Positions 31,656-42,193 of a stretch of DNA of 64,000 nt are shown one piece after another. Under the pieces are notes generated by a model that saw only the letters and a program-made list of their open reading frames with translations, ran no database searches and was not told where the DNA came from. How positions within the stretch are numbered: position 1 is the stretch's first letter; each line of letters opens with the position of its first letter. The stretch spans positions 11,006,624-11,070,623 of the forward strand of contig NC_079891.1 of assembly GCF_024868665.1 (NCBI RefSeq), given 5' to 3'. The DNA comes from Triplophysa rosa (lineage: Eukaryota; Chordata; Actinopteri; Cypriniformes; Nemacheilidae). The position numbers and the translations under genes are program-made.

Positions 31656-34229
31656 ATGTCAGCCATGCTTTCCCGGGCCGCCGTGAGCGTTGGGTTGCAG
31701 TGCCCGCACTGCCTCTCCCGGCGCTCGCGGCTGGCTACATGGCGCCTCGGGTTTGAGCGCGGCTCCAAGCCGCGCCCGCCCCCAGTGCCGTGTTTACCGG
31801 AAGTGCATGAGGAACTTGTAAGACCTGGAACGCCCCTTCCCGGCACGTTTCACGTCAAACAAAGTTCGGTCACCCTCTCTTCCCTCGAGGTTGAGACAGC
31901 TGGAGGATGCGTCGGTGTCCCCCAGGTGGAGTATGCCGCCGCGGTGCACTCGTGCCCGTAGGTGGCGGCCACCTGGGGGGGCTCGACCTAGACTCCCGTC
32001 CAAAGCATGTGGTGTCTCGGCATCTCTGGTGTCGAGAGCTTACATTGCGGCGGACCAGGCTGCCTCCTCTCTCCACGCTATGGCTCCTGCCAGGCCAGGG
32101 CGTTGAGAGAGCTCCACGAGGGTAAGACCGACCCAGCGCTTATGCAGGAACTCCGCGCCGCCACCGACCTCGCTCTACGGGCGACCAAGGTGACCACGCG
32201 GGCCCTGGGTCGGACGATGTCCACACTTGTGGTCCATGAGAAACTCCTCTGGCCGATCCTTGCGCAGATGAGTAACGCTGAGAAGGTCCGCTTTCTCGAC
32301 GTACCCGTCTCGCAAGGGGGGGCTGGTTGGTGTTACTGTCGAGCCGCAGCGGCCCCGCTCACCCCCCGCCCATCGGGGGAGCACGAGACCTGCACGCGGC
32401 CTCCCCGGAGGGTTCTTGACAGTAAAAAGCAGTGCTCCGTGCCGCAACTCGGCCGCCTCGGCCGTCGAGTCCCGTGCACTGTCTGCTTCCCAGCAGCCCT
32501 GGTTCTCTTCAACGCCCTCCAGCTCTGGCGCCCCCCACTCAGGCGGCCCCCCCTGGAGGAGACAGCGAAGAGGAGACCATCGCCCCATCAGCAGCCGCGG
32601 CGCAGCGGCCGTCATGGGAACACCTCAGGGGGATCGAGGCTACCATTGGGCCCGACCCCAGCCACATCGCTGGGAAGTCGGATAGGGACGATCCTGCCCC
32701 GTCTCTCCATCTGCTGGCCCCCTCCGGGGGGCTGGCGCCCACTTACTCTCAAAAAAGGAGAGTTTCCTCTCTCTCTGGGTTACCACAGCCGCTCTCACCC
32801 TCTGCACGACGGTGAACAGCAAACTCGACGTTGCGTCATGGCAAAGCGCAATGTCGAGTATAAACACCAGCCCTCAGCACTCTCAGTCAGACAGTGCGTT
32901 GAGCTGCGCAGTTGCCAGGCAGGAAAAACGGCAGAGCCGATCTCCTCCCCGGGGGACCTCCCCCGGTACTGCTAGCCATCGAACCACCCCCCGGGGGTTT
33001 GAGCGCGGCTCCAAGCCGCGCCCGCCCCCAGTGCCGTGAAGTGCATGAGGAACTTTGTAAGACCTGGAACGCCCCTTACCGGCACGTTTCACATCAAACA
33101 AAGTTCTGTCACCCTCTCTTCCCTCGAGGTTGAGACAGCTGGAGGATACGTCGGTGTCCCCCAGGTGGAGTATGCCGCCACGGTGCACTCGTGCCCGTAG
33201 GTGGCGGCCACCTGGGGGGGCTCGACCTAGACTCCCGTCCAAAGCATGTGGTGTCTCGGCATCTCTGGTGTCGAGAGCTTACATTGCGGCGGACCAAGCT
33301 GCCTCCTCCACGCTATGGCTCCTGCCAGGCCAGGGCGTTGAGAGAGCTCCACGAGGGTAAGACCAACCCAGCGCTTATGCAGGAACTCCGCGCCGCCACC
33401 GACCTCGCTCTATGGGTGACCAAGGTGACCACGCGGGCCCTGGGTCGGCCGATGTCCACACTTGTGGTCCATGAGAAACTCCTCTGTCCAATCCTTGCGC
33501 AGATGAGTAACGCTGAGAAGGTCCACTTTCTCGACGTACCCGTCTCGCAAGGGGGGGCTGGTTGGTGTTACTGTCGAGCCGCAGCGGCCCCGCTCACCCC
33601 CCGCCCATCGGGGGAGCACGAGACCTGCACGCGGCCTCCCCGGAGGGTTCTTGACAGTAAAAAGCAGTGCTCCGTGCCGCAACTCGGCCGCCTCGGCCGT
33701 CGAGTCCCGTGCACTGTCTGCTTCCCAGCAGCCCTGGTTCTCTTCAACGCCCTCCAGCTCTGGCGCCCCCCACTCAGGCGGCCCCCCCTGGAGGAGACAG
33801 CGAAGAGGAGACCATCGCCCCATCAGCAGCCGCGGCGCAGCGGCCGTCATGGGAACACCTCAGGGGGATCGAGGCTACCATTGGGCCCGACCCCAGCCAC
33901 ATCGCTGGGAAGTCGGATAGGGACGATCCTGCCCCGTCTCTCCATCTGCTGGCCCCCTCCGGGGGGCTGGCGCCCACTTACTCTCAAAAAAGGAGAGTTT
34001 CCTCTCTCTCTGGGTTACCACAGCCGCTCTCACCCTCTGCACGACGGTGAACAGCAAACTCGACGTTGCGTCATGGCAAAGCGCAATGTCGAGTATAAAC
34101 ACCAGCCCTCAGCACTCTCAGTCAGACAGTGCGTTGAGCTGCGCAGTTGCCAGGCAGGAAAAACGGCAGAGCCGATCTCCTCCCCGGGGGACCTCCCCCG
34201 GTACTGCTAGCCATCGAACCACCCCCCGG
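31656..34229 (+). pseudogene. DIRS gag with tandem duplication (copy 2b)
   Basis: The same gag blocks as in copy 2a occur twice, for example LMQELRAATDLAL and ALGRTMSTLVVHEKLLWP near 32150 and again near 33385, each followed by RRPSPHQQPRRSGRHGN-type and proline-rich C-terminal residues. Open frames of 322 and 339 codons cover the two units, but they mix frames of the real gag and are not the ancestral protein. Confidence 0.7.
31750..34229 (+). repeat. 1.24-kb direct tandem duplication inside DIRS gag
   Basis: Unit one begins at about 31750 and unit two at about 32997, both with GTTTGAGCGCGGCTCC. Each ends in ACCACCCCCCGGGGG. Unit two lacks a few short segments (near 33038 and 33305). The second halves, from about 32330 and 33565, look identical by eye over several hundred bases. 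Confidence 0.9.
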
Positions 34230-36010
34230 GGGGACGATGAAAAAGATCGTACCTTAGTCCCGTCTCATTCTGGGAGCCTGTCCGGCTTCACAGGCTGTCA
34301 GACTGGCTAGGGAAGATGATCCGTCTCGGCTACGCGATCCAGTCGCCTCACGCTCGCCAAGTTCAGCATCCGATATACCTCAGTCAGAGGCTAGGATGTT
34401 CCCGTACTTCGGGCCGAGGTCGCCACCCTTCTGGTGAAGGGAGTGATCGAGCCTGTCTCACCAGCCGAGATGTTCAACGGGTTTTACATCCTGTACTTCA
34501 TTGTCCCCAAGAAAGGCGGGGGGTTGTGCCCTATCTTGGGTCTGTGTGTTCTGAACAGGCACCTACACTTAGCTGCCTTTCAGGTTGATCACGCAGAAGC
34601 GCATCCTGACGTCCGTCAGGTTTCAGGACCGGTTCATGTCAGTCGACCTGAAGGACACGTACTTCATGTCTCGATCCTCCCTTGACATCGGCCGTTCCGA
34701 CGGTTCGTGTTCGAGGGACGGGCATACCAGTACAGGGTCCTCCCCTTCGGTCTGTCCCTGTCTCCACGAGTCTTTACGAAGGTCGTGGAAGCCGCCCTCC
34801 TTCCCCGTGGGACGGAGGTGTGCGGGTACTAACTCTCTCGACGACTGGCTCGTTTTGGCACACTCTCGAGATCTGTTGTGTACACACAGGGACCTGGTTC
34901 TCCGGCACCTAGATCGGTGGGGCTACAGGTCAACTGAGAAAAGAGCAAGCTCTCCCCGGTGCAGAGCATCCTCTTTCTCAGTATGGAACTCGACTCTGTC
35001 CTCACGAGCGGCCCCGCTCACCCCCCGGGGGGGCGCAAGACCCGCGACGAGGAAGCCCGCACCCTCACGGCCTCCCAGAGGCGCGCGACTGATTAGCGCG
35101 CCCGATCAGTGTTGAACTGCCTGAAGCTCAGACAGTCAGCGGTCCCCCTGTAACAAGAGGCTCCTGGGATACATGGCATCCTCGGTGGGGGGGGTCCCCC
35201 TCGGGTCGATGCACATACGACCGCTCCAACACTGGCTGCAGAGTCAAGTTCCTTGGAGAGCGTGAAACACCGGCAGCAGGCGTATGGTCACACGCTTTTC
35301 TGCCGACACACCCTAACCCCCTGGTCTCCATGACCTTCTTGCAGACAGGGGTCCCCTTTGGGATGCCTCCCTGCAAGGTTGGGGTGCCGTGTGCAACGGG
35401 CAAGCAGTGTCGGGCAGTGGACGGGCCCCCGCCTGCGTTGGAATTTCAACTGCCTAGAGTTGTTGGTTGTGCTACTTGCATTGAGGAGGCTACTACCTCT
35501 CGTGCAGGGAAGCACGTGCTGTTCTGGTCGGACAGCACAGCTGCTGTGGCGTATTCTTTCACTCACAGCAGCTAACATGACTCGCCCGACGCCTCCTCCT
35601 CTGGAGTCAGCAGGTGATCAGCTCCCTGCGAGCCACACACATCCCAGGCGTCCTGAACCAGACAGCCGATGCGCTCTCTCGTCAGTCGACGCCTCGCGGA
35701 GAGTGGCGACTCCATCCCCGCGCAGCCGGCTCATTTGGGGCAGTTCGGCCAGGCACAGGTGGTCCTGTTGCCTCCCCGGACTCCACCCATTGTCCGCTTT
35801 GGTACTCCCTGTCCGAGGTACCCTCGGCACGGATGCCCTTGCGCACAGCTGGCCGCGGGACAAGCGGAAGTACGCTTCCCCCCAGTGAGCCTCATTGCAC
35901 AGGTCCTGTGCAAGGCCAGGGAAGAGGAGCATCAAGTGGTACTAGTTACGCCCCTTTGGCCTAACCAGGACTTGGTTCTCGGAGCTAAGGCTCTGACAAC
36001 AACTCCCCCC
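34230..36010 (+). pseudogene. DIRS RT, RNase H and following region (copy 2b)
   Basis: RT: VIEPVSPAEMFNGFY, FIVPKKGGGL, VLNRHLHL, RFQDRFMSVDLKDTY (motif A) and YRVLPFGLSLSP-type residues. The active site lost one base, so TACCTC-type codons became TCTCTC and YLDD reads SLDD out of frame near 34832. RNase H: DASLQGWGAVCNG-like, LELLVVLLALRRLLPLV and FWSDSTAAVAY. A region beginning ALSRQSTPRGEWRLHPRAA follows and runs to CPLWYSLSEVP and PPVSLIAQVLCKAREEE; it may be the methyltransferase-like part of DIRS pol, but I am not certain. Confidence 0.75.
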
Positions 36011-36079
36011 TGGCCGCTCCCCCTGGCGAACTGCTTCCCCAGGGGAAGGGGCACGTTACGGCATCCCAGGCAAAACCTG

Positions 36080-37080
36080 GTCTCCATGTCTGGACGGGAC
36101 GAGGAGATCCTGAGTGACCCACCCCCGGTCCGGTTGGGACGTCACTCAGGCTAGGGCTTCGGCCACTGGGCGGCTATACGCCCATAGGTGGCGCCTCTTC
36201 TCGTCCTGGTGCTCTTCTCGCCGAGAAGACCCGCGGAGTTGCTCGGTCGGGTACGAGCTGTCCCGTCCTCAAGAGAGCGGGGGAGTAACCTCTCCCCCTC
36301 CACACTGGGAATGTATGTAGCCGCTACGGCCGCTCATCATGACCCAAGTGCTGGGTAGCCTCTGGGACAGCACGACCTGGTCATTAGGTTCCTAAGGGGC
36401 GCGAGAGGGTGACCACCTTACCCCGCTCCGTACCCTCTTGCGAACTAGGTGGCGGGCCTCAAGAGGCCCTGCTCCCTTCGAGCCTTTCGGAGTTACCGCT
36501 CTTTCTCAGTCTTGATAAAGACGGTGTTCCGCATTGCGCTCACCTCCAAGAGGGTAGGGGATCTACAAGCACTCTCCGTGTCCGCAGATTGCCTAGAACT
36601 CGGGGCCGGGATTCTCACGTTATCTTGAGACCCCGCCCCGGCTACGTGCCCAAGGTTCCCACCACTCTCCCGAGAGACCAGGTGGTGAACCTGCAGGCGC
36701 TCCCCACCGGGGAGGAAGACCCAACCTATCCGTGCTGTGTCCAGTACGCGCACGGCGCCTCTACTTGGACCGCACGCAGAGCCCAGAAGCTCTGAGCAGC
36801 TCTTTGTCTGTTTCGGAGGTCAGCAGGAGGGCTGTCTCCAAACAGAGGCTGGCGCACTGGATCGTGGATGCCCTCGTTAGGGCATACCGATCTCTTTTCC
36901 TGCCCGTTGGGGGTGAGGCACACCCCTCGTGGCTGGCTCAGGGCGCCTCTCTGGCAGACATCTGCGGAGCTGCGGGTTGGGCTATGCCTAACAACTCCGT
37001 GAGGTTCTAATACCTACGCGCGGAACCGGTGTCAGCCCGCATCCTGGCAAGGTGTGGGACCGGCAGCCGGTAGGGCATAC
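36080..37080 (+). pseudogene. DIRS tyrosine recombinase (copy 2b, broken)
   Basis: Successive frames give RLYAHRWRLFSSWCSSR, PHWECM with a stop, LGSLWDST, KTVFRIALTSKRVGDLQALS-like residues, RPGYVPKVPTTLPRDQVVNL, QALPTGEEDP, KQRLAHWIVDALVRAYRSL and GASLADICGAAGWAMPN. The box expected as VRFY...LR reads RF-stop-YLR, a TAA at 37008, where the likely nucleophilic Tyr should be. The His-x-x-Arg region is also damaged. The enzyme would integrate circular DIRS DNA. Confidence 0.78.
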
Positions 37081-37924
37081 GCCTGCGGAAGCCCTTCCCC
37101 CTCCGGGGGGAGCAGTGGCGATCCCGCCTCACTTCTTTCCCCTCGGGTAAAGAACAGGCATTCCATCCATCACTAAGCACCCTTCCAGGGGACAGGCTGG
37201 GCAGAGCAGCCCTGCCCCCTTAGGCCGGGGAACAGTTGAGTTATCTCCCACATAGCTCTAACCGGACCTAGTGCTCCAGACGTGGTAACCCCCCCTCCGT
37301 GGGCTGTTCCGTCTGATGTATCCTCATGAATGGTTCCCACCTTGGCAACCCATGACCTCCCCAGGTGGACTCCCACCTTGCGGTTAACTCCTGCAGTCCG
37401 CACATTCCTCCCATGAGTTCTCCCCTGATGGTGAGACCATGTGGTGTCTCCACTAATTCCTCCCTACGGTAGGTAGTGGCCTCTGCAGCGTTTTTCCCCC
37501 AGGGGGAATAATGCTTACCCAGTGGCCCGTACGGTGCCGGGCGGCTTCTCGCCATTTAGAGAATTAGGCCTCCGCCCGTGACGGCCGGCGTTAGGGGGCT
37601 TCCCAACTTTTGTGGAAAGCTCTGGGTCCCCCTTCCTCTCCACTGGAAGGTCATAATTTCGCGTTAGCGTGTTCGTCTGACTCGCCCAGGCCAGTCAACG
37701 TCGCTCCGCAGAGATTGTGACGCGGCTCAGTGCTGTGGCGTTTTCCATAGGAACCCCATTCTGTCGGTTCGACACAACGTCGAGAGACCGACAGAAAGGG
37801 AACGTCTTGGTTACGGATGTAACCTCGGTTCCCTGATGGAGGGAACGAGACGTTGTGTCCCTCATGCCACAACACTGGCCGCCCACCCCAGCGGTCGGGG
37901 GAGGATGCTTTAGGCTCCTCAGAC

Positions 37925-38157
37925 CAAAGGTGAATGAATGAGCACGCCGGCTTCCCTCTTATACCCGGACATCCGGGGAGGAGCCCGGCATGCAAATTTC
38001 ATTCGCCAATTTTCATTGGCCTTTTCTAAATACTCAGAAGATGATAGGTTCTCAAGACAAACCCCATTCTGTCGGTTCGACACAACGTCTCGTTCCCTCC
38101 ATCAGGGAACCGAGGTTACATCCGTAACCAAGACGTTACATCCGTAACCAAGACGTT
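37925..38157 (-). repeat. DIRS right inverted terminal repeat (copy 2b)
   Basis: Mirror image of the left terminal repeat, ending GGTTACATCCGTAACCAAGACGTT, with a 20-bp second copy of the last segment. The related internal complementary sequence lies just upstream at 37750-37860. Confidence 0.8.
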
Positions 38158-39454
38158 CTTTAATGACCAATATGACATTTTAAATGCATTATAAAACATT
38201 GTTTATAGGCAGTTATAGCCATTTTAATACACATTTAGATGTATGCTTCTGCCAAATCATGTTTTGCCTTTAAGATCCTGTCAACAGGTTTCCCAGATAG
38301 CACAGGTATGTCTGTAAGATGTCTGCTAAAGATCTGGAGATCTGGAAAACATCTGCTGAGTCTTATAAAGTCTTATATTTTTTATCTTATAAACGTATAA
38401 ATATATTACAGACATCTTCTAGATGTCTACAGTATACTGTATGACTTCTGACAGGAGACATTTTAGAGACATATTTCAGATAAGGAAAAATAAATTAAAT
38501 ATGTCTTGCAGACATCAAATAGACATCTCCCAGATATATGTGTGCTATCAGGGTTAGATTTTATTGTTGGCATGTAGCAAATGGAATATTTTAAATAAAA
38601 ATAACAGAAGAATATTTTATTTTGTGAGTGTGAATCATGCTTTTATTTATTATGAGATGTTGCAAATATGAATAGCTTTGTAAAAATCATTGTGTCTGTA
38701 GGTCATAACTAACATGTTTCCTGGTTTTATGCTGTCATTCATTTCTGTATCATTTATAACATTGATTCGTCTTTATACACACAGTTTGTCCCAAAACATT
38801 GATGTCTCAAGCAAGGATTTCAATACGAAGGTTTCTTCCTATGGCAAACAAAATGTGCTCCATAGAAAGTCTGGATATTCCTCAAATACTGAAGAACTAT
38901 TTAAATCACATATCCTGATTTTTCTTTTCCTGATGTAACATCATCACCTAATGTTTTACTAAATATTACTTTCTTTTATCAATTTATTCTGTATTAATAT
39001 GAATAAATATTTCTTATTTATAATAATATAATATAATGAATAATGCAATATATAAATACAAATGCTGAGATTTATTTGTGCTTGGATTATTTTTTGTCTG
39101 TAATGGAAAATAAATACTGAAAATGTAAACCTGAAACTCTGCCTTCTAAGTGAAATCTTTACTGCCACAGAATGTACAGTATGTGCATCAGGGTGTGCAT
39201 CATGTATGTGAACTAGGGGTGTAACGGTTCAAATTACTCACGCTTCAGTTTGTATCATGGTTTTAGGGTCACGGGTTTGGTACGGTTCTGTATGTGCTAG
39301 GTTCAGGGGAAAAGAACTACTGTAAAAGTAAAAAATAATCAAACTACAAGTAACGTCAAAACTAAAAACAATAGAGCAAATATGAAAATAAAATAAATAG
39401 TGCTTTTTAGGTATAGAAATAAAGTAATAAAATATAAAATAACATTTAGGCGTT
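38158..39454. other. No gene; two small DNA-element traces
   Basis: AT-rich sequence with no supported frame. It contains the inverted-repeat element at 38292-38553, listed separately, and at 39216 the string TAGGGGTGTAACGGTTCA, a common terminus of fish hAT-type elements, without a partner end. Confidence 0.4.
38292..38553. mobile_element. Small non-autonomous DNA element (AGATGTCT-rich)
   Basis: The ends CCCAGATAGCAC and GTGCTATCAGGG are near-perfect inverted repeats. The interior is packed with AGACATCT/AGATGTCT words in both orientations. No coding frame. The family was not identified. Confidence 0.5.
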
Positions 39455-39649
39455 AACTCAACTCTTTTATTTATATATTTAAAATATTTATATATTTTAT
39501 ATTTTTTTAATTTATATAGCGCTTTTTACAATTTCCATTGTTACAAAGCAGCTGTACGTGAGACATATTGACTATAAGCAAAACAATTAAAGTTGTACCT
39601 GTAAAAACAAGAAAAAGGTGAAAACACAGAAGACAGACATACCCACATA

Positions 39650-39753
39650 CAAAACACTCCACACACACAATATGCACGTACTAACACACATAGACATAGA
39701 CACACACACACGGACATGCAGACACACGGACGCACACACACGCACGCACACAC

Positions 39754-39804
<51 letters not shown>
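39650..39804. repeat. CA/TG microsatellite in the L2 3' UTR
   Basis: An impure to pure CA tract. The same position in L2 copy B (59250-59420) is also CA-rich, so the tract belongs to the LINE 3' UTR. Cys-Val and His-Thr frames across it are artefacts. Confidence 0.9.
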
Positions 39805-39806
<2 letters not shown>

Positions 39807-40455
39807 CACGCACGCTCAGTGAGAGCACACATTTAAGATAAAAGAGAGAGAAGCACAGGTCAAATATAACAGACTATAAATTCCTATATGCAATATTAAT
39901 TAAGTAAAACTTTAAAATTCTAAAGCAGCCCCCCGGCCAGGCAAATAGTGCAAAAAAACAGTATGCAAACGGTGGCGAGGAACCCAAAACTCTAATCGAG
40001 AAAAAAAAACCCAGGAGAGCCCAGGCCCAACCAGGGGATTCCAGTTCCCCTCTGGCAAAAGCTGCTGCCTCTGCACAAGCTCGACAGTGCTTGCATAACG
40101 AGGCTAAATAAAAATAAATAAACTTAATAGTAAGGTAAATTATAGTTTTAAGATTATGATAAATAATCTAATAGCATTTGAAATTTTGTGGTGAAGACGT
40201 GTCAAGTGACTGCGTCCTTCTTAATCCAGCTCTATCATCTCAGCTCTTGTCAGGTCGCCACTTTCCATTCTCTGCTCTACCATCTGGTCTGGCCATGAAC
40301 TGCATTCTGCTCGCTGTGGTAACCTTGGAACAATGAGACAAGACTGGCTGAGAGTAGAGTACTGTTCTGCACTCTTTGATGCAACAAGTCCATCAGTTGT
40401 GTTTTTGGTTCCGGTTGATCTAACTAATGCAGCCTAAACCCTCTGAAGATTTATA

Positions 40456-42039
40456 TTATGGAAGAGTAGTGTATGCAAGATTAAAAAGATGCGTCTTTAG
40501 TCTAGATTTAAACTGACAGAGTGTGTCTGCCTCCCGGACAGTGCAGGGAAGACTATTCCAAAGTTTAGGCGCTAGATAGGAAAAGGATCTACCACCTGCA
40601 CTTGATTTTGAAATTCTAGGTATTACCAACTGACAGGACGCCTGAGAGCGTAATGCACGTGAAGGACTGTAATACAAAAGGAGTTCATTCAAGTACTGAG
40701 GAGCTAAACCATGTAAGGCTTTATAGGTAATAAGCAAGATTTTAAAGTTAACGCGATGCTTTATAGGTAACCAGTGCAAGGTTGACAGAACCGGGCTAAT
40801 ATGTTCATACTTTTTTGTACGTGTAAGAACTCGAGCTGCCGCGTTTTGGACCAATTGGAGTTTTTGTAATAAGCCTGCAGGGCAACCACCTAACAGTGCA
40901 TTACAGTAATCTAGTCTTGATGTCATGAATGCATGAATTAACTTCTCTGCATCTGAGATTGACAGCATATGACGTAGTTTAGATATATTCTTAAAATGGA
41001 AAAACGCAATTTTACAGGTGTTGGCGACGTGGCTCTCAAATGACAGATTACTATCGAATAGAACGCCAAGATTCTTTGCTGACGACGAGGGTTTTATGGA
41101 ACATCCGTCAATAGTTAAACAGTATTCTTGGTTGTTACTTATAGCAGTTTTCGGTCCAATAAGTAACACTTCCGTTTTGTCCGAGTTCAGTAATAAAAAG
41201 TTGTTACTCATCCAGTTTTTTATATCGACTATGCATTCCATTATTCGATGGAACTGCTGTGTTTCATGAGGCTTCGAGGAAATATAAAGTTGAGTATCAT
41301 CAGCATAACAGTGAAAGCTAACTCCGTGTCGCTTTATTATATCTCCTAGAGGTAGCATGTATAATGCGAAGAGCAGAGGCCCTAAGACTGAGCCCTGTGG
41401 TACACCGTACTGGACTTGCGATTTGCGTGACACCTCATTGTTTATTGCTACAAATTGAAAACGGTCGGATAAATAAGATTTAAACCATTTCAAAGCTATT
41501 CCCTTAATGCCGACATAATTTTCGAGTCTATGTAGGAGTGTGCTGTGGTCAATGGTATCGAATGCAGCACTAAGGTCTAGCAGCACCAATAACGAGATAC
41601 AACCTCGGTCAGACGCCAATAGCAGATCATTTGTAACTCTGATCAAAGCAGTCTCTGTACTGTGACATGCTCTAAATCCAGACTGGAATTCTTCATTGAT
41701 GTCATTCCTTTGGAGGAAGGAGCATAATTGAGTTGAAACTACTTTTTCCAGAACTTTAGATATGAAAGGTAGATTCGATATAGGCCTGTAGTTCCTTAGT
41801 TCTCTAGGGTCGAGTTGGGGTTTTTTGACAAGGGGCCTTATAACAGCCACCTTATATGCTTTAGGCACATGTCCTAATGTCAGAGATGAGTTAATAATAC
41901 CAAGAAGAGGATCTATAATTTCTGGGAGCATCTCTTTCAGTAGATTTGTAGGTATAGGGTCTAGCATGCATGTTGTTGATTTAGATGATCTAATGATTTT
42001 AGACAGCTCATCGTCATCTACGGAATAAAATAATTGCAT
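40456..42039 (-). CDS. L2 LINE reverse transcriptase, open part of ORF2 (copy A)
   Basis: An open frame of 527 codons. RT fingers begin with [19 protein letters not shown] at 81-99; motif A is [13 protein letters not shown] at 153-165, motif B YGVPQGSVLGPLLF at 211-224, and the active site CYADDTQLYIS at 244-254. The thumb and C-terminal region continue to LKTHLFNLAYTTLP. This is the usual length for the RT half of an L2/CR1-group ORF2, which primes reverse transcription on nicked target DNA. The ATG at 42039 is internal: the frame belongs to a longer ORF2, cut off from the endonuclease by an extra T in a run at about 42066-42072 (copy B has TTTGTTC there). Confidence 0.88.
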   Translation of the reverse strand: MQLFYSVDDDELSKIIRSSKSTTCMLDPIPTNLLKEMLPEIIDPLLGIINSSLTLGHVPKAYKVAVIRPLVKKPQLDPRELRNYRPISNLPFISKVLEKVVSTQLCSFLQRNDINEEFQSGFRACHSTETALIRVTNDLLLASDRGCISLLVLLDLSAAFDTIDHSTLLHRLENYVGIKGIALKWFKSYLSDRFQFVAINNEVSRKSQVQYGVPQGSVLGPLLFALYMLPLGDIIKRHGVSFHCYADDTQLYISSKPHETQQFHRIMECIVDIKNWMSNNFLLLNSDKTEVLLIGPKTAISNNQEYCLTIDGCSIKPSSSAKNLGVLFDSNLSFESHVANTCKIAFFHFKNISKLRHMLSISDAEKLIHAFMTSRLDYCNALLGGCPAGLLQKLQLVQNAAARVLTRTKKYEHISPVLSTLHWLPIKHRVNFKILLITYKALHGLAPQYLNELLLYYSPSRALRSQASCQLVIPRISKSSAGGRSFSYLAPKLWNSLPCTVREADTLCQFKSRLKTHLFNLAYTTLP

Positions 42040-42193
42040 TTTCTCCTTAAGGGCGCTGTAGTTAGTTTTTTTCAGCGGGTTTCACTTCTGATTGCATTGT
42101 TATAATTTTTTCTCTAATATCTTGGATTTTATTTGTGAAGTAGTTCATAAATTCATCACTGTTATGCTGATATACAGTATCAGAAGTCACTGA

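Larger units (their letters stand above)
30787..38157 (+). mobile_element. DIRS copy 2b, longest copy, inactive
   Basis: It holds, in order, the left inverted terminal repeat, gag with a 1.24-kb tandem duplication, RT, RNase H and a following conserved region, tyrosine recombinase, the internal complementary region (about 37080-37900) and the right inverted terminal repeat. DIRS elements lack LTRs and integrase and insert through a recombinase, and this layout fits. All reading frames are broken. One ambiguous base lies at 31386. Right after the right end, ACATCCGTAACCAAGACGTT is repeated once more. Confidence 0.85.

Noticed and set aside
32007..34210. Two long similar frames of 322 and 339 codons
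   Set aside because: They pass through several frames of DIRS gag in GC-rich DNA and are shadows of a duplicated gag, not a new gene family.
39541..39836. Open frames rich in Cys-Val or His-Thr on both strands
   Set aside because: They are translations of the CA/TG microsatellite in the L2 3' UTR; the same kind of frames recurs at 59125-59469 in copy B.
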